From: Bacteroides sp.
GTDB lineage: Bacteria > Bacteroidota > Bacteroidia > Bacteroidales > Muribaculaceae
Direction of reading: 5' to 3'
DNA length: 64,000 nt
Assembly: GCA_023666835.1 (NCBI GenBank)
Contig: JAMPBJ010000002.1
Location: 62,001 to 126,000, forward strand
Shown here piece after piece: positions 43,450 through 52,124 of the stretch; within the stretch, counting starts at the first letter, position 1; each line of letters begins with the position of its first letter. Made by a program: the position numbers and the translations under genes. The notes beneath the pieces are model-generated. The model had not been told where the DNA came from and did not search any database. It saw only the letters and a program-made list of their open reading frames with translations.

Positions 43450-44711
43450 TGCACCGGCCGCTTTTGTTGCTGATATGCGTTTTAGCTGCTGTGGCTGCCG
43501 AAGCGCAGTTTGTTCGTGTCGGTGACGACGGTCAGTTTTGGGTGGGCGACAGCGTCTACCGCTTCATCGGAACAAATTACTGGTATGGACCGATACTTGC
43601 CTCCGATACTCCGGCAGGTAATTATGCGCGTCTGACGGCCGATCTGGATTCGTTGCAGGCTTTGGGTGTCAATAACCTCCGTGTGCTTTGTGGTGCCGAA
43701 GGTCCGGCCAACAGGCCGCATCATGTCGTACCGGTTCTTCAGACATCGCCTGGAGAATACGATGAGCGGATGCTTGCTGGACTTGACCGATTTATAGCGG
43801 AGTTGGAGCGTCGCGACATGAAGGCCGTGTTGTATCTGACCAATGCATGGGAATGGAGCGGCGGATATGGATCCTATCTTGAATGGGCAGGCTATGGCAC
43901 GGCTCCGGTGCCAGGAATCGATGGCTACAAGCAGTATGTCGACTTTGTAAGCGACTTTGTGTTGTCGGATTCGGCATGCAATATGGCGCTTGATCATGCA
44001 CGCTTCATGACGTCAAGGGTCAATAGTGTGACGGGAAAAACCTATTCGGAGTCACCGGCCATAATGTCGTGGCAGATATGCAATGAGCCTCGCGCGTTTT
44101 CCGACAAAGGGAAGGAGGCTTTGTTCGGTTGGTTGCAACGCATGGCAGAAGTTATCCATCAAAATGATCCGAATCATCTTGTGAGCACCGGCAGCGAAGG
44201 CATGTACGGGTGTGAGATTGATCTTGATCTCTGGCAGAGAATCCATACGATGCCTGAGATTGATTATGCCAACATTCATCTTTGGCCCACCAACTGGGGA
44301 TGGGCGTCGCGCGATTCGGTGGAGCGGCATGTCGATGATGCCTGCCGGCTGTCGGGGGAATATATCGATGTGCACCTCGATGCGCTGCAATATGTCGGAA
44401 AACCGTTGGTGATCGAGGAATTTGGCTATCCGCGCGACGGATTCAGATATGCCCCAGATGCTAAGACAGAGGCTCGCGATAAGTATTACTCCTATCTCAT
44501 TGACCGATTGATTGCCGATCCACGCATTGCCGGTATCAATTTTTGGGGCTATAACGGAATCGGTCGATCAGCCGACAATCCTGACAATCTCTGGCATGAG
44601 GGTGACGATTACCTGTGCGATCCTGCTCATGAACCGCAAGGCATGTATGGTGTTTTCGATTCCGACCGATCGACGCTGCAGTTGATCAGACTGGGAAATC
44701 AGAAGTTGTAG
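43446..44711 (+). CDS. Exported glycoside hydrolase family 5-like beta-mannanase
   Basis: 421 residues with a signal peptide (cleavage near A-E-A-Q). TIM barrel with F-I-G-T-N-Y-W-Y-G-P, L-R-V-L, the acid/base motif Q-I-C-N-E214-P-R, H-L-W-P-T-N-W-G-W and nucleophile motif I-E-E325-F-G-Y-P-R, which fits the mannan endo-1,4-beta-mannosidases of GH5 (GH5_7-like). It probably cleaves beta-mannan in the periplasm or at the surface. Translationally coupled to bcp; no SusCD pair nearby. Its end overlaps the convergent FadL gene by 13 bases. Confidence 0.85.
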   Translation: MMHRPLLLLICVLAAVAAEAQFVRVGDDGQFWVGDSVYRFIGTNYWYGPILASDTPAGNYARLTADLDSLQALGVNNLRVLCGAEGPANRPHHVVPVLQTSPGEYDERMLAGLDRFIAELERRDMKAVLYLTNAWEWSGGYGSYLEWAGYGTAPVPGIDGYKQYVDFVSDFVLSDSACNMALDHARFMTSRVNSVTGKTYSESPAIMSWQICNEPRAFSDKGKEALFGWLQRMAEVIHQNDPNHLVSTGSEGMYGCEIDLDLWQRIHTMPEIDYANIHLWPTNWGWASRDSVERHVDDACRLSGEYIDVHLDALQYVGKPLVIEEFGYPRDGFRYAPDAKTEARDKYYSYLIDRLIADPRIAGINFWGYNGIGRSADNPDNLWHEGDDYLCDPAHEPQGMYGVFDSDRSTLQLIRLGNQKL

Positions 44712-46030
44712 CGCACGCCGATGGCAGGAGCAAATGCTTTCACATCGTAGTCGGCGGTGAACGTTTTGCGATAAACCGATTCAGGCATTCCGGCGGCTTT
44801 GAGCATCAGATCGTCGTACTGACAAGATGCGCCGTCGACCCCAGTACCATGTATATACATGAAGGCAACATCGATGGCCAGATGTTTAGTTGGGCGGAAA
44901 GTGAAACCTACTGTGGGCTCGATTTTTGTCATGCCCGGAGTTTCGGGATTGTAGTGCTCATCGTTGACGGGCGATGTGTCGACCATCAGACCGGCGCGAA
45001 GGTCGAAGCGCTTTGTAAGTTCATATTCGGCGCCTAGATGAAAGCACCAGGCGTTGTGATAATTCTTGGGGATATTCTGGTTGAATGATTCGAGAGGTGA
45101 GGGAAACTCTATGTCGAGCTGACGATATGTTTTCCAACCGGTCAGCTGTGCGTCGAATGCAAGCTGCAGACCTTTGATGGGACGATAGGCCACGCCAAGG
45201 TTAAGAATGTAGGGGCACGGCATTTCGGCGCTGAAATTCGATTCGTTAATCAGCCCAAGCGTGCTTTCGAGGCGTTCTTCGATGGCTTTGTTGGCATAGT
45301 TGACGCGCGCGATGCCGGCATCGACCTTCATGCCCATTTTAGTTCTGAAATTGGCGCCTACGGTCCAGCGGCTGTTGATGTCGTACATAGCGCCGAGGTT
45401 CACACCGATGGCCACATCAGAAGTGCCGTTGAGGTTGATAGATGCAGCGGCTGCATCGCCAAGCTGTGTGCCGGCGATGGCGTCGAACGATGCACCGCTC
45501 ACCAGTGCTTTGTCGAGATCGACTTTACCCCATGAAATCATCAGGCCGGCGCCTACCGAAAGATTGGGCAAAATGCGCCATGACAAGGTGGGCTGGATGG
45601 TATAGACTTTCAGATTCACTCTTTGGCTGAGCATCGATCCGGGCCAGTTGTTGGTCCAGTCGATGGCACTGCCGTAAGGTGTATAGAAACTGATGCCTGC
45701 CTGCAGGTTGTCGTAGACCCGAAATGCAGCGTTGACAGCGAGGGGAGTGCTCAGTCCGTTGTGCGTTTTGTATGTGGTGCCCCCAACAGTGGCCTCAGCA
45801 ATGGCCTTGATGCCGGTGACCGAAGCTGTGATGTCGATCTGCTTGTCGGAAAATCCGAGGCCTGCGGGGTTGAATATCATGTTTTCAGCTCCGAGTTTCA
45901 ATGCTGTGCCGGTGTGGCCCATGCCGAGCTGACGTGCGCTAAGTGTATTTATTTGGTAGCCTTCTGCATTGGTTGTTGCGATTGTGGCTGCTGCCAATGT
46001 CATGGCAATGATTTTTTTCTTCAAGTTCAT
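44699..46030 (-). CDS. OmpP1/FadL-family outer membrane porin
   Basis: 443 residues from ATG 46030 (the upstream Met at 46066 lies inside a MITE end and is rejected). Signal peptide cleaved near T-N-A-E, then the family start Y-Q-I-N-T-L-S-A-R-Q-L-G-M-G-H-T-G-T-A and F-N-P-A-G-L-G, a predicted beta barrel, and a terminal aromatic residue (Y-N-F). FadL-type channels take up long-chain fatty acids or other hydrophobic compounds. A 371-bp MITE begins 27 bases upstream of its start codon and has probably displaced or replaced its promoter. Confidence 0.9.
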   Translation of the reverse strand: MNLKKKIIAMTLAAATIATTNAEGYQINTLSARQLGMGHTGTALKLGAENMIFNPAGLGFSDKQIDITASVTGIKAIAEATVGGTTYKTHNGLSTPLAVNAAFRVYDNLQAGISFYTPYGSAIDWTNNWPGSMLSQRVNLKVYTIQPTLSWRILPNLSVGAGLMISWGKVDLDKALVSGASFDAIAGTQLGDAAAASINLNGTSDVAIGVNLGAMYDINSRWTVGANFRTKMGMKVDAGIARVNYANKAIEERLESTLGLINESNFSAEMPCPYILNLGVAYRPIKGLQLAFDAQLTGWKTYRQLDIEFPSPLESFNQNIPKNYHNAWCFHLGAEYELTKRFDLRAGLMVDTSPVNDEHYNPETPGMTKIEPTVGFTFRPTKHLAIDVAFMYIHGTGVDGASCQYDDLMLKAAGMPESVYRKTFTADYDVKAFAPAIGVRYNF

Positions 46031-46126
46031 ATCGTAGTTGTTATTAGACACACTCTTAGACCCCATCTCATGAAATTTTTATGTCGTAGGGGCGGTTTTG
46101 GTCGAGTGACTTTCGCAAGTTAAGGA

Positions 46127-46152
46127 TGGAGCAATGAGGGCATTGCGACTGA
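46127..46152 (+). repeat. Subterminal palindrome module, MITE left end
   Basis: TGGA, then GCAATG-aggg-CATTGC, then GACTGA; it begins 71 bases inside the tip. Confidence 0.7.
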
Positions 46153-46330
46153 CGAGACTTGGCGAAAATAACCGGCTAAAACCGGACTGCCATTAATTTT
46201 AAAACTTTTTTATGAGATACCCGGGTTTCGGTTATATGTTAGTGATTAATGTTAATGATCTCTTTGTATGGTGACTTATGTAATAAAGCTACTTGTATCT
46301 CGCATTCTTGGGCTCTTTTCGTCCTTTGGC

Positions 46331-46356
46331 TCAGTCACATAGCGTGCTATGCTCCT
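46331..46356 (-). repeat. Subterminal palindrome module, MITE right end
   Basis: Read on the minus strand: AGGAGC, palindrome CATAGC-ac-GCTATG, TGACTGA; 72 bases from the tip. The stem sequence differs completely from the other copies while the flanks are kept. Confidence 0.7.
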
Positions 46357-46568
46357 AAGCCTGCAGGCCAAAAATACCTCCAAGGCTGTGTCCCCTAAGC
46401 CATAAAAATTTTATGAGATGGGGTCTAAATGTTAAATCGGTGGCAAATTTAGTGTTAATTCGACAAAAGTGCAAATTTATTCGACCTTTTGACCAACTTT
46501 TGTGATATAATATATCTTAACGAACCATCGGAGAACAAATATATATGGACGATGTTTTAAAATTTAGT

Positions 46569-46576
46569 TAACTTTG
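46569..46576 (+). promoter_or_regulatory. Putative -7 box for the GH97-GH65 operon
   Basis: TAACTTTG, 23 bases before the GH97 start. No clear -33 TTTG at the right spacing. The remaining gap 46428-46568 is AT-rich with no gene. Confidence 0.5.
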
Positions 46577-46599
46577 TATTCATAATATCTCATAGCCAT

Positions 46600-48582
46600 A
46601 TGTTTAAAAATCTGAAGTATGCGTTGACGGTAGCCGTCGTTGTGGCATCATGTTTGACTATTAAGGCCGATTTGGCCCGTCTGACATCACCCGACAATAA
46701 TATTGAGGTGATTTTTACCAATAGTGAAGGATCAATGAAATATCAGGTAAGGGTAGGGAACACCTTGCTGTTGTATCCATCGGAGCTCGGGCTTGTAGCT
46801 TCAAACTGGAAATACCGTACGGGGGGAGAATTATCCGTGTCGCGCACAAGTGTTGACAAAGAGTGGACACAGCCCTGGGGTGAGAACACGCAATGCCGTG
46901 AGAACTACAATGAAATGGCCATTGAACTTCCCGGTGGAGAACTGACGATACGATTCAGAGTTTTTAATGACGGACTTGGATTCCGCTACGAGACCAATGC
47001 CCCGGTCGACACCCTTGTGATAACCGACGAGCTTTCGAGTTTCTGGTTTGCACCCGCAGGTGAGTCATGGGCCATACCGGCAAGTTTTGAGACATATGAA
47101 CTCGAATACCGCCATTTGCCGATAAAGGATGTGACGGATGCAAACACACCTTTTACCTTCCGATGCGAAGGCGACATCTTCGGGTCGATACATGAGGCGG
47201 CCCTGTATGACTATCCCGAAATGGTGCTTCGCAGCAACGACCTTCCCGGCAGACTGAAAGCTGACCTTGCACCGCTTCCCAACGGGGTCAAAGCCTATGT
47301 GCCAGGACGATTTACCACTCCTTGGCGCACCATCCAGTTGGGCAAGTCGGCCACAGATCTTATCAATTCAGATCTGATACTCAACCTCAACGAACCATCG
47401 AAGATCGAGGATACCAGTTGGATCAAACCACAGAAATATGTGGGCATATGGTGGGGCATGCATCTCGGCACCCAGACATGGACGATGGGTCCACGTCACG
47501 GCGCCACTACTGAAAACGCAATAAAATACATTGACTTCGCCAAAGCCAATAATCTTCAGGGAGTGCTGTTTGAGGGTTGGAACGAAGGTTGGGAAAACTG
47601 GGGCGGCAATCAGCATTTCGATTATCTGAAAGCTTATGCTGATTTCGATATAGACAGCATTGCCGACTATGCACGCAGCAACGGTATCGAGTTGTGGATG
47701 CACGACGAAACCGGTGGCAACATACCCGAATTTGAGGCCGTGCTCGACAGCGCTTTTGCCTACTATGCATCGTTGGGTGTGCACACAGTGAAGACGGGGT
47801 ATGCCGGAGGATTCAAAGGCGGATACTTTCACCACTCGCAATATGGAGTGCGCCACTATCAACGTGTGGTTGAAACCGCAGCCAAATATCAGATAATGAT
47901 CGATGCCCATGAGCCGATCAAAGAGACCGGCATACGACGCACATGGCCCAATATGATGACACGCGAAGGTGCTCGAGGTATGGAATGGAATGCATGGAGC
48001 GATGGCAATAGTGCTGACTATCTGTGCACGCTCCCCTTCGTGCGCCTGCTTTCAGGTCCGATGGATTATACGCCCGGCATCTTCGACATCTATTATAAAA
48101 GAGCAAAAGCCGATCCCGGTCGCATTGAGTGGAACGGACCCAACGGACATTGCTATATCAAGACCACACTGGCACGTCAGATTGCCAACTGGGTCATCAT
48201 CTATTCACCGCTTCAGATGGCTGCCGACCAAATTGAAAACTACGAAGGACAGGAAGCATTCAAATTCTTCCGTGACTTCAATGCCGACTGCGATTGGTCA
48301 AAGGCACTGCAGGGAGAGATCGGCAAATATATAGTAGTTGCACGCCGCGCAGGCGATCGTTACTTCGTGGGCGCCGGAACCAACAGCGAAGCACGTACTC
48401 TGAGCTTGCCACTTGACTTTCTGAAGTCCGATTGCACGTACACGGCAGAAATATACGCCGACGTGGAAGGCGCACCCGACAAAGTGAACATCACTAGGCG
48501 CACGGTGACATCTTCCGATACACTGGAAATAGTGATGCAACCCACCGGTGGTCAGGCCATAACTTTCATTCCTCGGCAATGA
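46600..48582 (+). CDS. Glycoside hydrolase family 97 enzyme (SusB-like)
   Basis: 660 residues with a signal peptide (hydrophobic 9-20). GH97 N-terminal beta-sandwich (about 22-270) with S-P-D-N-N-I-E-V, then the catalytic barrel with K-Y-V-G-I-W-W-G-M-H, F-E-G-W-N-E-G-W, H-D-E-T-G-G, D-A-H-E-P-I-K-E-T-G, M-T-R-E-G-A-R-G-M-E-W and a C-terminal beta domain. GH97 includes inverting alpha-glucosidases (SusB) and retaining alpha-galactosidases; the Glu in D-A-H-E suggests the inverting group, moderately supported. Its stop overlaps the GH65 start (ATGA), so the two act together. Confidence 0.92.
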   Translation: MFKNLKYALTVAVVVASCLTIKADLARLTSPDNNIEVIFTNSEGSMKYQVRVGNTLLLYPSELGLVASNWKYRTGGELSVSRTSVDKEWTQPWGENTQCRENYNEMAIELPGGELTIRFRVFNDGLGFRYETNAPVDTLVITDELSSFWFAPAGESWAIPASFETYELEYRHLPIKDVTDANTPFTFRCEGDIFGSIHEAALYDYPEMVLRSNDLPGRLKADLAPLPNGVKAYVPGRFTTPWRTIQLGKSATDLINSDLILNLNEPSKIEDTSWIKPQKYVGIWWGMHLGTQTWTMGPRHGATTENAIKYIDFAKANNLQGVLFEGWNEGWENWGGNQHFDYLKAYADFDIDSIADYARSNGIELWMHDETGGNIPEFEAVLDSAFAYYASLGVHTVKTGYAGGFKGGYFHHSQYGVRHYQRVVETAAKYQIMIDAHEPIKETGIRRTWPNMMTREGARGMEWNAWSDGNSADYLCTLPFVRLLSGPMDYTPGIFDIYYKRAKADPGRIEWNGPNGHCYIKTTLARQIANWVIIYSPLQMAADQIENYEGQEAFKFFRDFNADCDWSKALQGEIGKYIVVARRAGDRYFVGAGTNSEARTLSLPLDFLKSDCTYTAEIYADVEGAPDKVNITRRTVTSSDTLEIVMQPTGGQAITFIPRQ

Positions 48583-50546
48583 AGTTGTGGGTCAGTTTCA
48601 TATTGCTGATGGCTATGCTTGTGCAGGTTGCGCAGGCAAATGATCTGTGGCACTTGACGAGCGATGATCCGGCCAAAGCATCGCCACCGCCGGCATTGGG
48701 CAATGGACAAATAGGTATCTTGGTCGATTCAACCGGCATGCGCCCCAAACGGTTTTTCCACTCCATGGTGCACAGCGATGGCATTCGCGGTCAAGTCAGC
48801 TCGATCAGAGAGTCACTCATACCATTGTCGCTGCAGGTCAATACCAAACGCAATGATAAGATTGAAGATTGGCAACAGACATTGATGCTCGACAGCGCAT
48901 GTGTGGTCACCTCTTGGCGTCAGGGAGCAGTCAGGTTCACATCGACCATGTGGGCGCTCCGACAGATGCCCGACATGATGATGATTCACCTGACAGTTGA
49001 AGCTACAGGTTCTGCCGATGTGACAGTTGTTGAACTGCCGATCATACCCGACTGGTTGTCGGATGCTTCGATAGAAGAATCCACGATATGGTGCGACGGT
49101 GAGGGAGTGAGAGTCGTAAGATCGGAAGCAGTCTACAATGACGGTCGCGACCGTCTGGCTGGATCATCGGCAATGAAGCCTATCGAAGGCGCGTGGACGC
49201 GCCATGGCTCAGATTCGCTGTCGATAGTATTGAAAACAGGTCAAAGAGCGAGCATGTATGCCGTGGGAGCTGTATGCAGTTCGGTTGAGTTTTCCGATCC
49301 GTACAACGAGGCCGACCGACAAGTGATCTATGCACTGCATCAGGGCTATGACCGTCTGCTCCGACAGCACAACGGAGCGTGGCACAAATTGTGGCAATCA
49401 CGGGTGGAAATCGATGGCGATGATGATCTTTCGCGTCTTGTCAACGCCTCGCTATACAATCTTTACAGCTCGATACGCGCCGGCAGTCGGCGTAGCATTG
49501 CCCCCATGGGACTGACATCAGATAAATACTACGGACACATATTCTGGGATGCAGACACTTGGATATTTCCGGTGCTTGCCGTGCTCCATCCTGATCTGGC
49601 AAAGTCGATGATCGACTATCGGTTCGACGGACTCGAAGCCGCCCGGTGCAAGGCTCGCGCATATGGCTATGATGGAGCCATGTATCCTTGGGAAGCAGAT
49701 CTGAGAGGGGAGGAGTCGACGCCGACTTTTGCCCTGACAGGACCGATGGAGCACCATGTGACGGCCGATGTGGCACGTGCTGCGTGGCTTTACTATTGTG
49801 CCACAGCCGACACAGCCTGGCTTCGCGAAGAAGGATACCCAATTCTTCGGTCGTGTGCTGACTTTTGGATCAGCCGCCTGTCGCCGACAGATGACGGAAC
49901 TGATCGGCTGACGGTAAAAAATGTGGTCGGAGCCGATGAATATGCAATCGGGGTCGACGGCAATGCTTTCACCAACGGAGCTGCACGCCGTGCTCTCGAA
50001 CACGCGGCAGATGCCGCTGACATACTCGGCGTCACACCCGACACTCGTTGGCGGGATTTTGCCGGTCGCATCATACTGCATACCCTAGCCGACGACCCTA
50101 CAATTGTGCTCGAGCATAAGGACTATAACGGTGCAATGACCAAGCAGGCCGACGTGGAATTGCTGGCCTACCCCCTTGAAATAATGACTGATCCCGAGCA
50201 GATAAAGCGCAACATCGAGTACTATTCCGATAAAATAGATCCGGTGGGCGGTCCTGCCATGAGTCATGCGGCAATGGCCGTCAATTATGTAGATATGGAT
50301 GAGCCTCAAAAGGCTGCCGAACTCATCCGCCGTGCCACAGAGCCATATCTTCGCGGTCCGTTTCTCAGTTTCTCTGAGACTCCCGGCAACGACGAAACCT
50401 ATTTTGTGACTGCAGCCGGCGGACTCCTTCAGGCAGTGATTTTCGGCTATGGCGGTATGAGAATCACCGGCAAAGGTGTGGAACATCGTAAAGTGTCGTT
50501 GCCGGAGCCTATTAAGTCTGTCAGAGTGATAGTGGACGGCATGTAG
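48579..50546 (+). CDS. Glycoside hydrolase family 65-like enzyme
   Basis: 655 residues with a signal peptide (cleavage near A-Q-A-N). N-terminal beta domain, then an (alpha/alpha)6 barrel with G-H-I-F-W-D-A-D-T-W-I-F-P, D-G-A-M-Y-P-W-E, and V-G-A-D-E-Y-A-I-G-V-D-G-N-A-F-T-N, where the Glu of D-E-Y is the expected general acid. The pattern is closest to acid trehalases and the animal glucosylgalactosyl-hydroxylysine glucosidase, as opposed to cytosolic maltose phosphorylases. An exported alpha-glucoside hydrolase is likely; the linkage (trehalose, alpha-1,2 or alpha-1,3 glucose) is not determined. Confidence 0.85.
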   Translation: MKLWVSFILLMAMLVQVAQANDLWHLTSDDPAKASPPPALGNGQIGILVDSTGMRPKRFFHSMVHSDGIRGQVSSIRESLIPLSLQVNTKRNDKIEDWQQTLMLDSACVVTSWRQGAVRFTSTMWALRQMPDMMMIHLTVEATGSADVTVVELPIIPDWLSDASIEESTIWCDGEGVRVVRSEAVYNDGRDRLAGSSAMKPIEGAWTRHGSDSLSIVLKTGQRASMYAVGAVCSSVEFSDPYNEADRQVIYALHQGYDRLLRQHNGAWHKLWQSRVEIDGDDDLSRLVNASLYNLYSSIRAGSRRSIAPMGLTSDKYYGHIFWDADTWIFPVLAVLHPDLAKSMIDYRFDGLEAARCKARAYGYDGAMYPWEADLRGEESTPTFALTGPMEHHVTADVARAAWLYYCATADTAWLREEGYPILRSCADFWISRLSPTDDGTDRLTVKNVVGADEYAIGVDGNAFTNGAARRALEHAADAADILGVTPDTRWRDFAGRIILHTLADDPTIVLEHKDYNGAMTKQADVELLAYPLEIMTDPEQIKRNIEYYSDKIDPVGGPAMSHAAMAVNYVDMDEPQKAAELIRRATEPYLRGPFLSFSETPGNDETYFVTAAGGLLQAVIFGYGGMRITGKGVEHRKVSLPEPIKSVRVIVDGM

Positions 50547-50652
50547 GGGAATACTCTCCTAATATGGTATATCTCTCGGAACTTTTTTGAAAGTTTCGTG
50601 GTTATGAAATTAAGCATGTTTTATCAGCTATTTATCATAACACACTTGAGAG

Positions 50653-52098
50653 ATGCACATGAGAGAGTACAAACGACACACACTTTGTGGAGTATTGGCG
50701 GCCGTAGTGATTGCGACTGCATCAGTCGAAGCATCGGCTTCGGATCCCAAAGGAGAAGACTGGCTCACGGAGCCGTTGGCCCCGGAATGGATGACCAACG
50801 ACCATTTTGCTCCAACAGCAACCCTGCCTACCGACGATAACTGGTGGCGAAATTTCGAAGATCCGACACTCGATTCATTGATTTATCTTGGCGAGACCAA
50901 CAACTTTGATCTTGCCCAGGCGGCACGACGAATAGAGATTGCGCGCCTTGCGATCAAACAGGCTCGCAGCGGCTATTATCCGACCATTGGACTTGACCTT
51001 GGGTGGACACACCAGCGTATTTCGGGAGCCATGAGTGGATCTGATGTTTCGGCAACGACTACCGGTGGCTTTACGGCCGATCTGTCGATGAGCTGGGAGA
51101 TAGACCTGTTTGGCAAGGTGACATCCCGTGTCAACCGTGAGAAGACTCTCTACAAGGCGTCGCGTGCGGAATATGCCTCGGCCATGGTGTCGCTATGTGG
51201 AGAGATAGCTTCGGCCTATGTGGATCTTAGAGTATATCAGGCACTGCTTGAGGTGGCACAACAACATATAGAGTCGCAGCAAAAGATAGTGAAAATCACA
51301 GAAGCACGTGAAGAAGCCGGCATATCGTCGATGCTCGATGTGTCGCAGGCCTATACGGTGTATTATTCCACACTGGCCACCGTCCCATCGATAGAGACAT
51401 CGATCCATACCACACTCACTGCCCTTTGTGTGCTTATGGGAGAGGAACCGGGTCGACTCGATCATTTGCTCACTTCAAATACTGAATTGCCCAACTATAA
51501 TGCGATAATGAGCGTAGGAGTGCCGATGGATCTTCTGCGTCGCCGACCCGATGTGGTGGCGGCCGAGCTTGCCATACAGAGCGATGCTGATGCATTGGGT
51601 ATCGCCAAGAAAGACTATCTGCCGACGTTGTCGCTTACCGGATCGATCGGAACAGGAGCCCGCAATATCAGCAACTTGATGAAAAAGAACTCATTCACAT
51701 ACTCAATAGCTCCTACACTGTCATGGACCGTATTCGACGGGTTGTCGCGACGCTACGCCGTGGCAAGTGCCCGCGAGCAGATGCAGGTCGACATCGACAA
51801 CTATAATCTTACCGTACTGACAGCGGTCAAAGAAGTTGATAATTCGATGTTCACCTATCTGGAATCACTGAAATATATCGACAACCTTCAAAAGGTGGTA
51901 GAGAGCAGTGGCAAATCGCTCAACTACTCGGTTGATCTGTACAAGCGCGGTCTAAGCCAGTTCTATAACGTGGTCGAAGCGCAGACCTCGGTATTGAACT
52001 ATGAAAACGACCTTGTGCAGGCCAAGGGACAGGCTTTGCAGGCACTTATCAGCATTTATAAGGCGCTTGGTGGAGGCTGGGCGGAAGATTCTTTATAA
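50653..52098 (+). CDS. TolC/NodT-family outer membrane efflux channel
   Basis: 481 residues. OMP_efflux repeats: D-N-W-W-R-N-F-E-D-P-T-L-D-S-L, A-R-S-G-Y-Y-P-T-I-G, W-E-I-D-L-F-G-K, R-R-P-D-V-V-A-A-E, L-P-T-L-S-L-T-G and Y-K-R-G-L-S-Q-F-Y-N-V. NodT-type channels are usually lipoproteins; here the N-terminus (L-A-A-V-V-I-A-T-A-S-V-E-A-S-A-S) has no lipobox cysteine. It forms the outer membrane exit of the RND pump encoded by the next two genes, and comes first in the operon. Confidence 0.92.
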   Translation: MHMREYKRHTLCGVLAAVVIATASVEASASDPKGEDWLTEPLAPEWMTNDHFAPTATLPTDDNWWRNFEDPTLDSLIYLGETNNFDLAQAARRIEIARLAIKQARSGYYPTIGLDLGWTHQRISGAMSGSDVSATTTGGFTADLSMSWEIDLFGKVTSRVNREKTLYKASRAEYASAMVSLCGEIASAYVDLRVYQALLEVAQQHIESQQKIVKITEAREEAGISSMLDVSQAYTVYYSTLATVPSIETSIHTTLTALCVLMGEEPGRLDHLLTSNTELPNYNAIMSVGVPMDLLRRRPDVVAAELAIQSDADALGIAKKDYLPTLSLTGSIGTGARNISNLMKKNSFTYSIAPTLSWTVFDGLSRRYAVASAREQMQVDIDNYNLTVLTAVKEVDNSMFTYLESLKYIDNLQKVVESSGKSLNYSVDLYKRGLSQFYNVVEAQTSVLNYENDLVQAKGQALQALISIYKALGGGWAEDSL

Positions 52099-52124
52099 GC
52101 AAGTTCTAAAATATACTCCAAGAT

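Larger units (their letters stand above)
46057..46427. mobile_element. 371-bp non-autonomous element (MITE) with 27-bp inverted ends
   Basis: Ends TAGACCCCATCTCATGAAA... (46057-46083) and its inverse (46401-46427) match at 26 of 27 bases. No reading frame of note inside. The tips resemble those of the IS at 4731 position by position, and each end has the subterminal palindrome module. The sequence outside reads TTA on the left and TAA on the right, so the target duplication is unclear (possibly TA). It lies between the FadL start and the GH97 promoter. Confidence 0.85.

Noticed and set aside
46030..46066. Upstream ATG at 46066 for the FadL gene
   Set aside because: The extra 12 codons come partly from the MITE tip and would place a polar stretch before the signal peptide.
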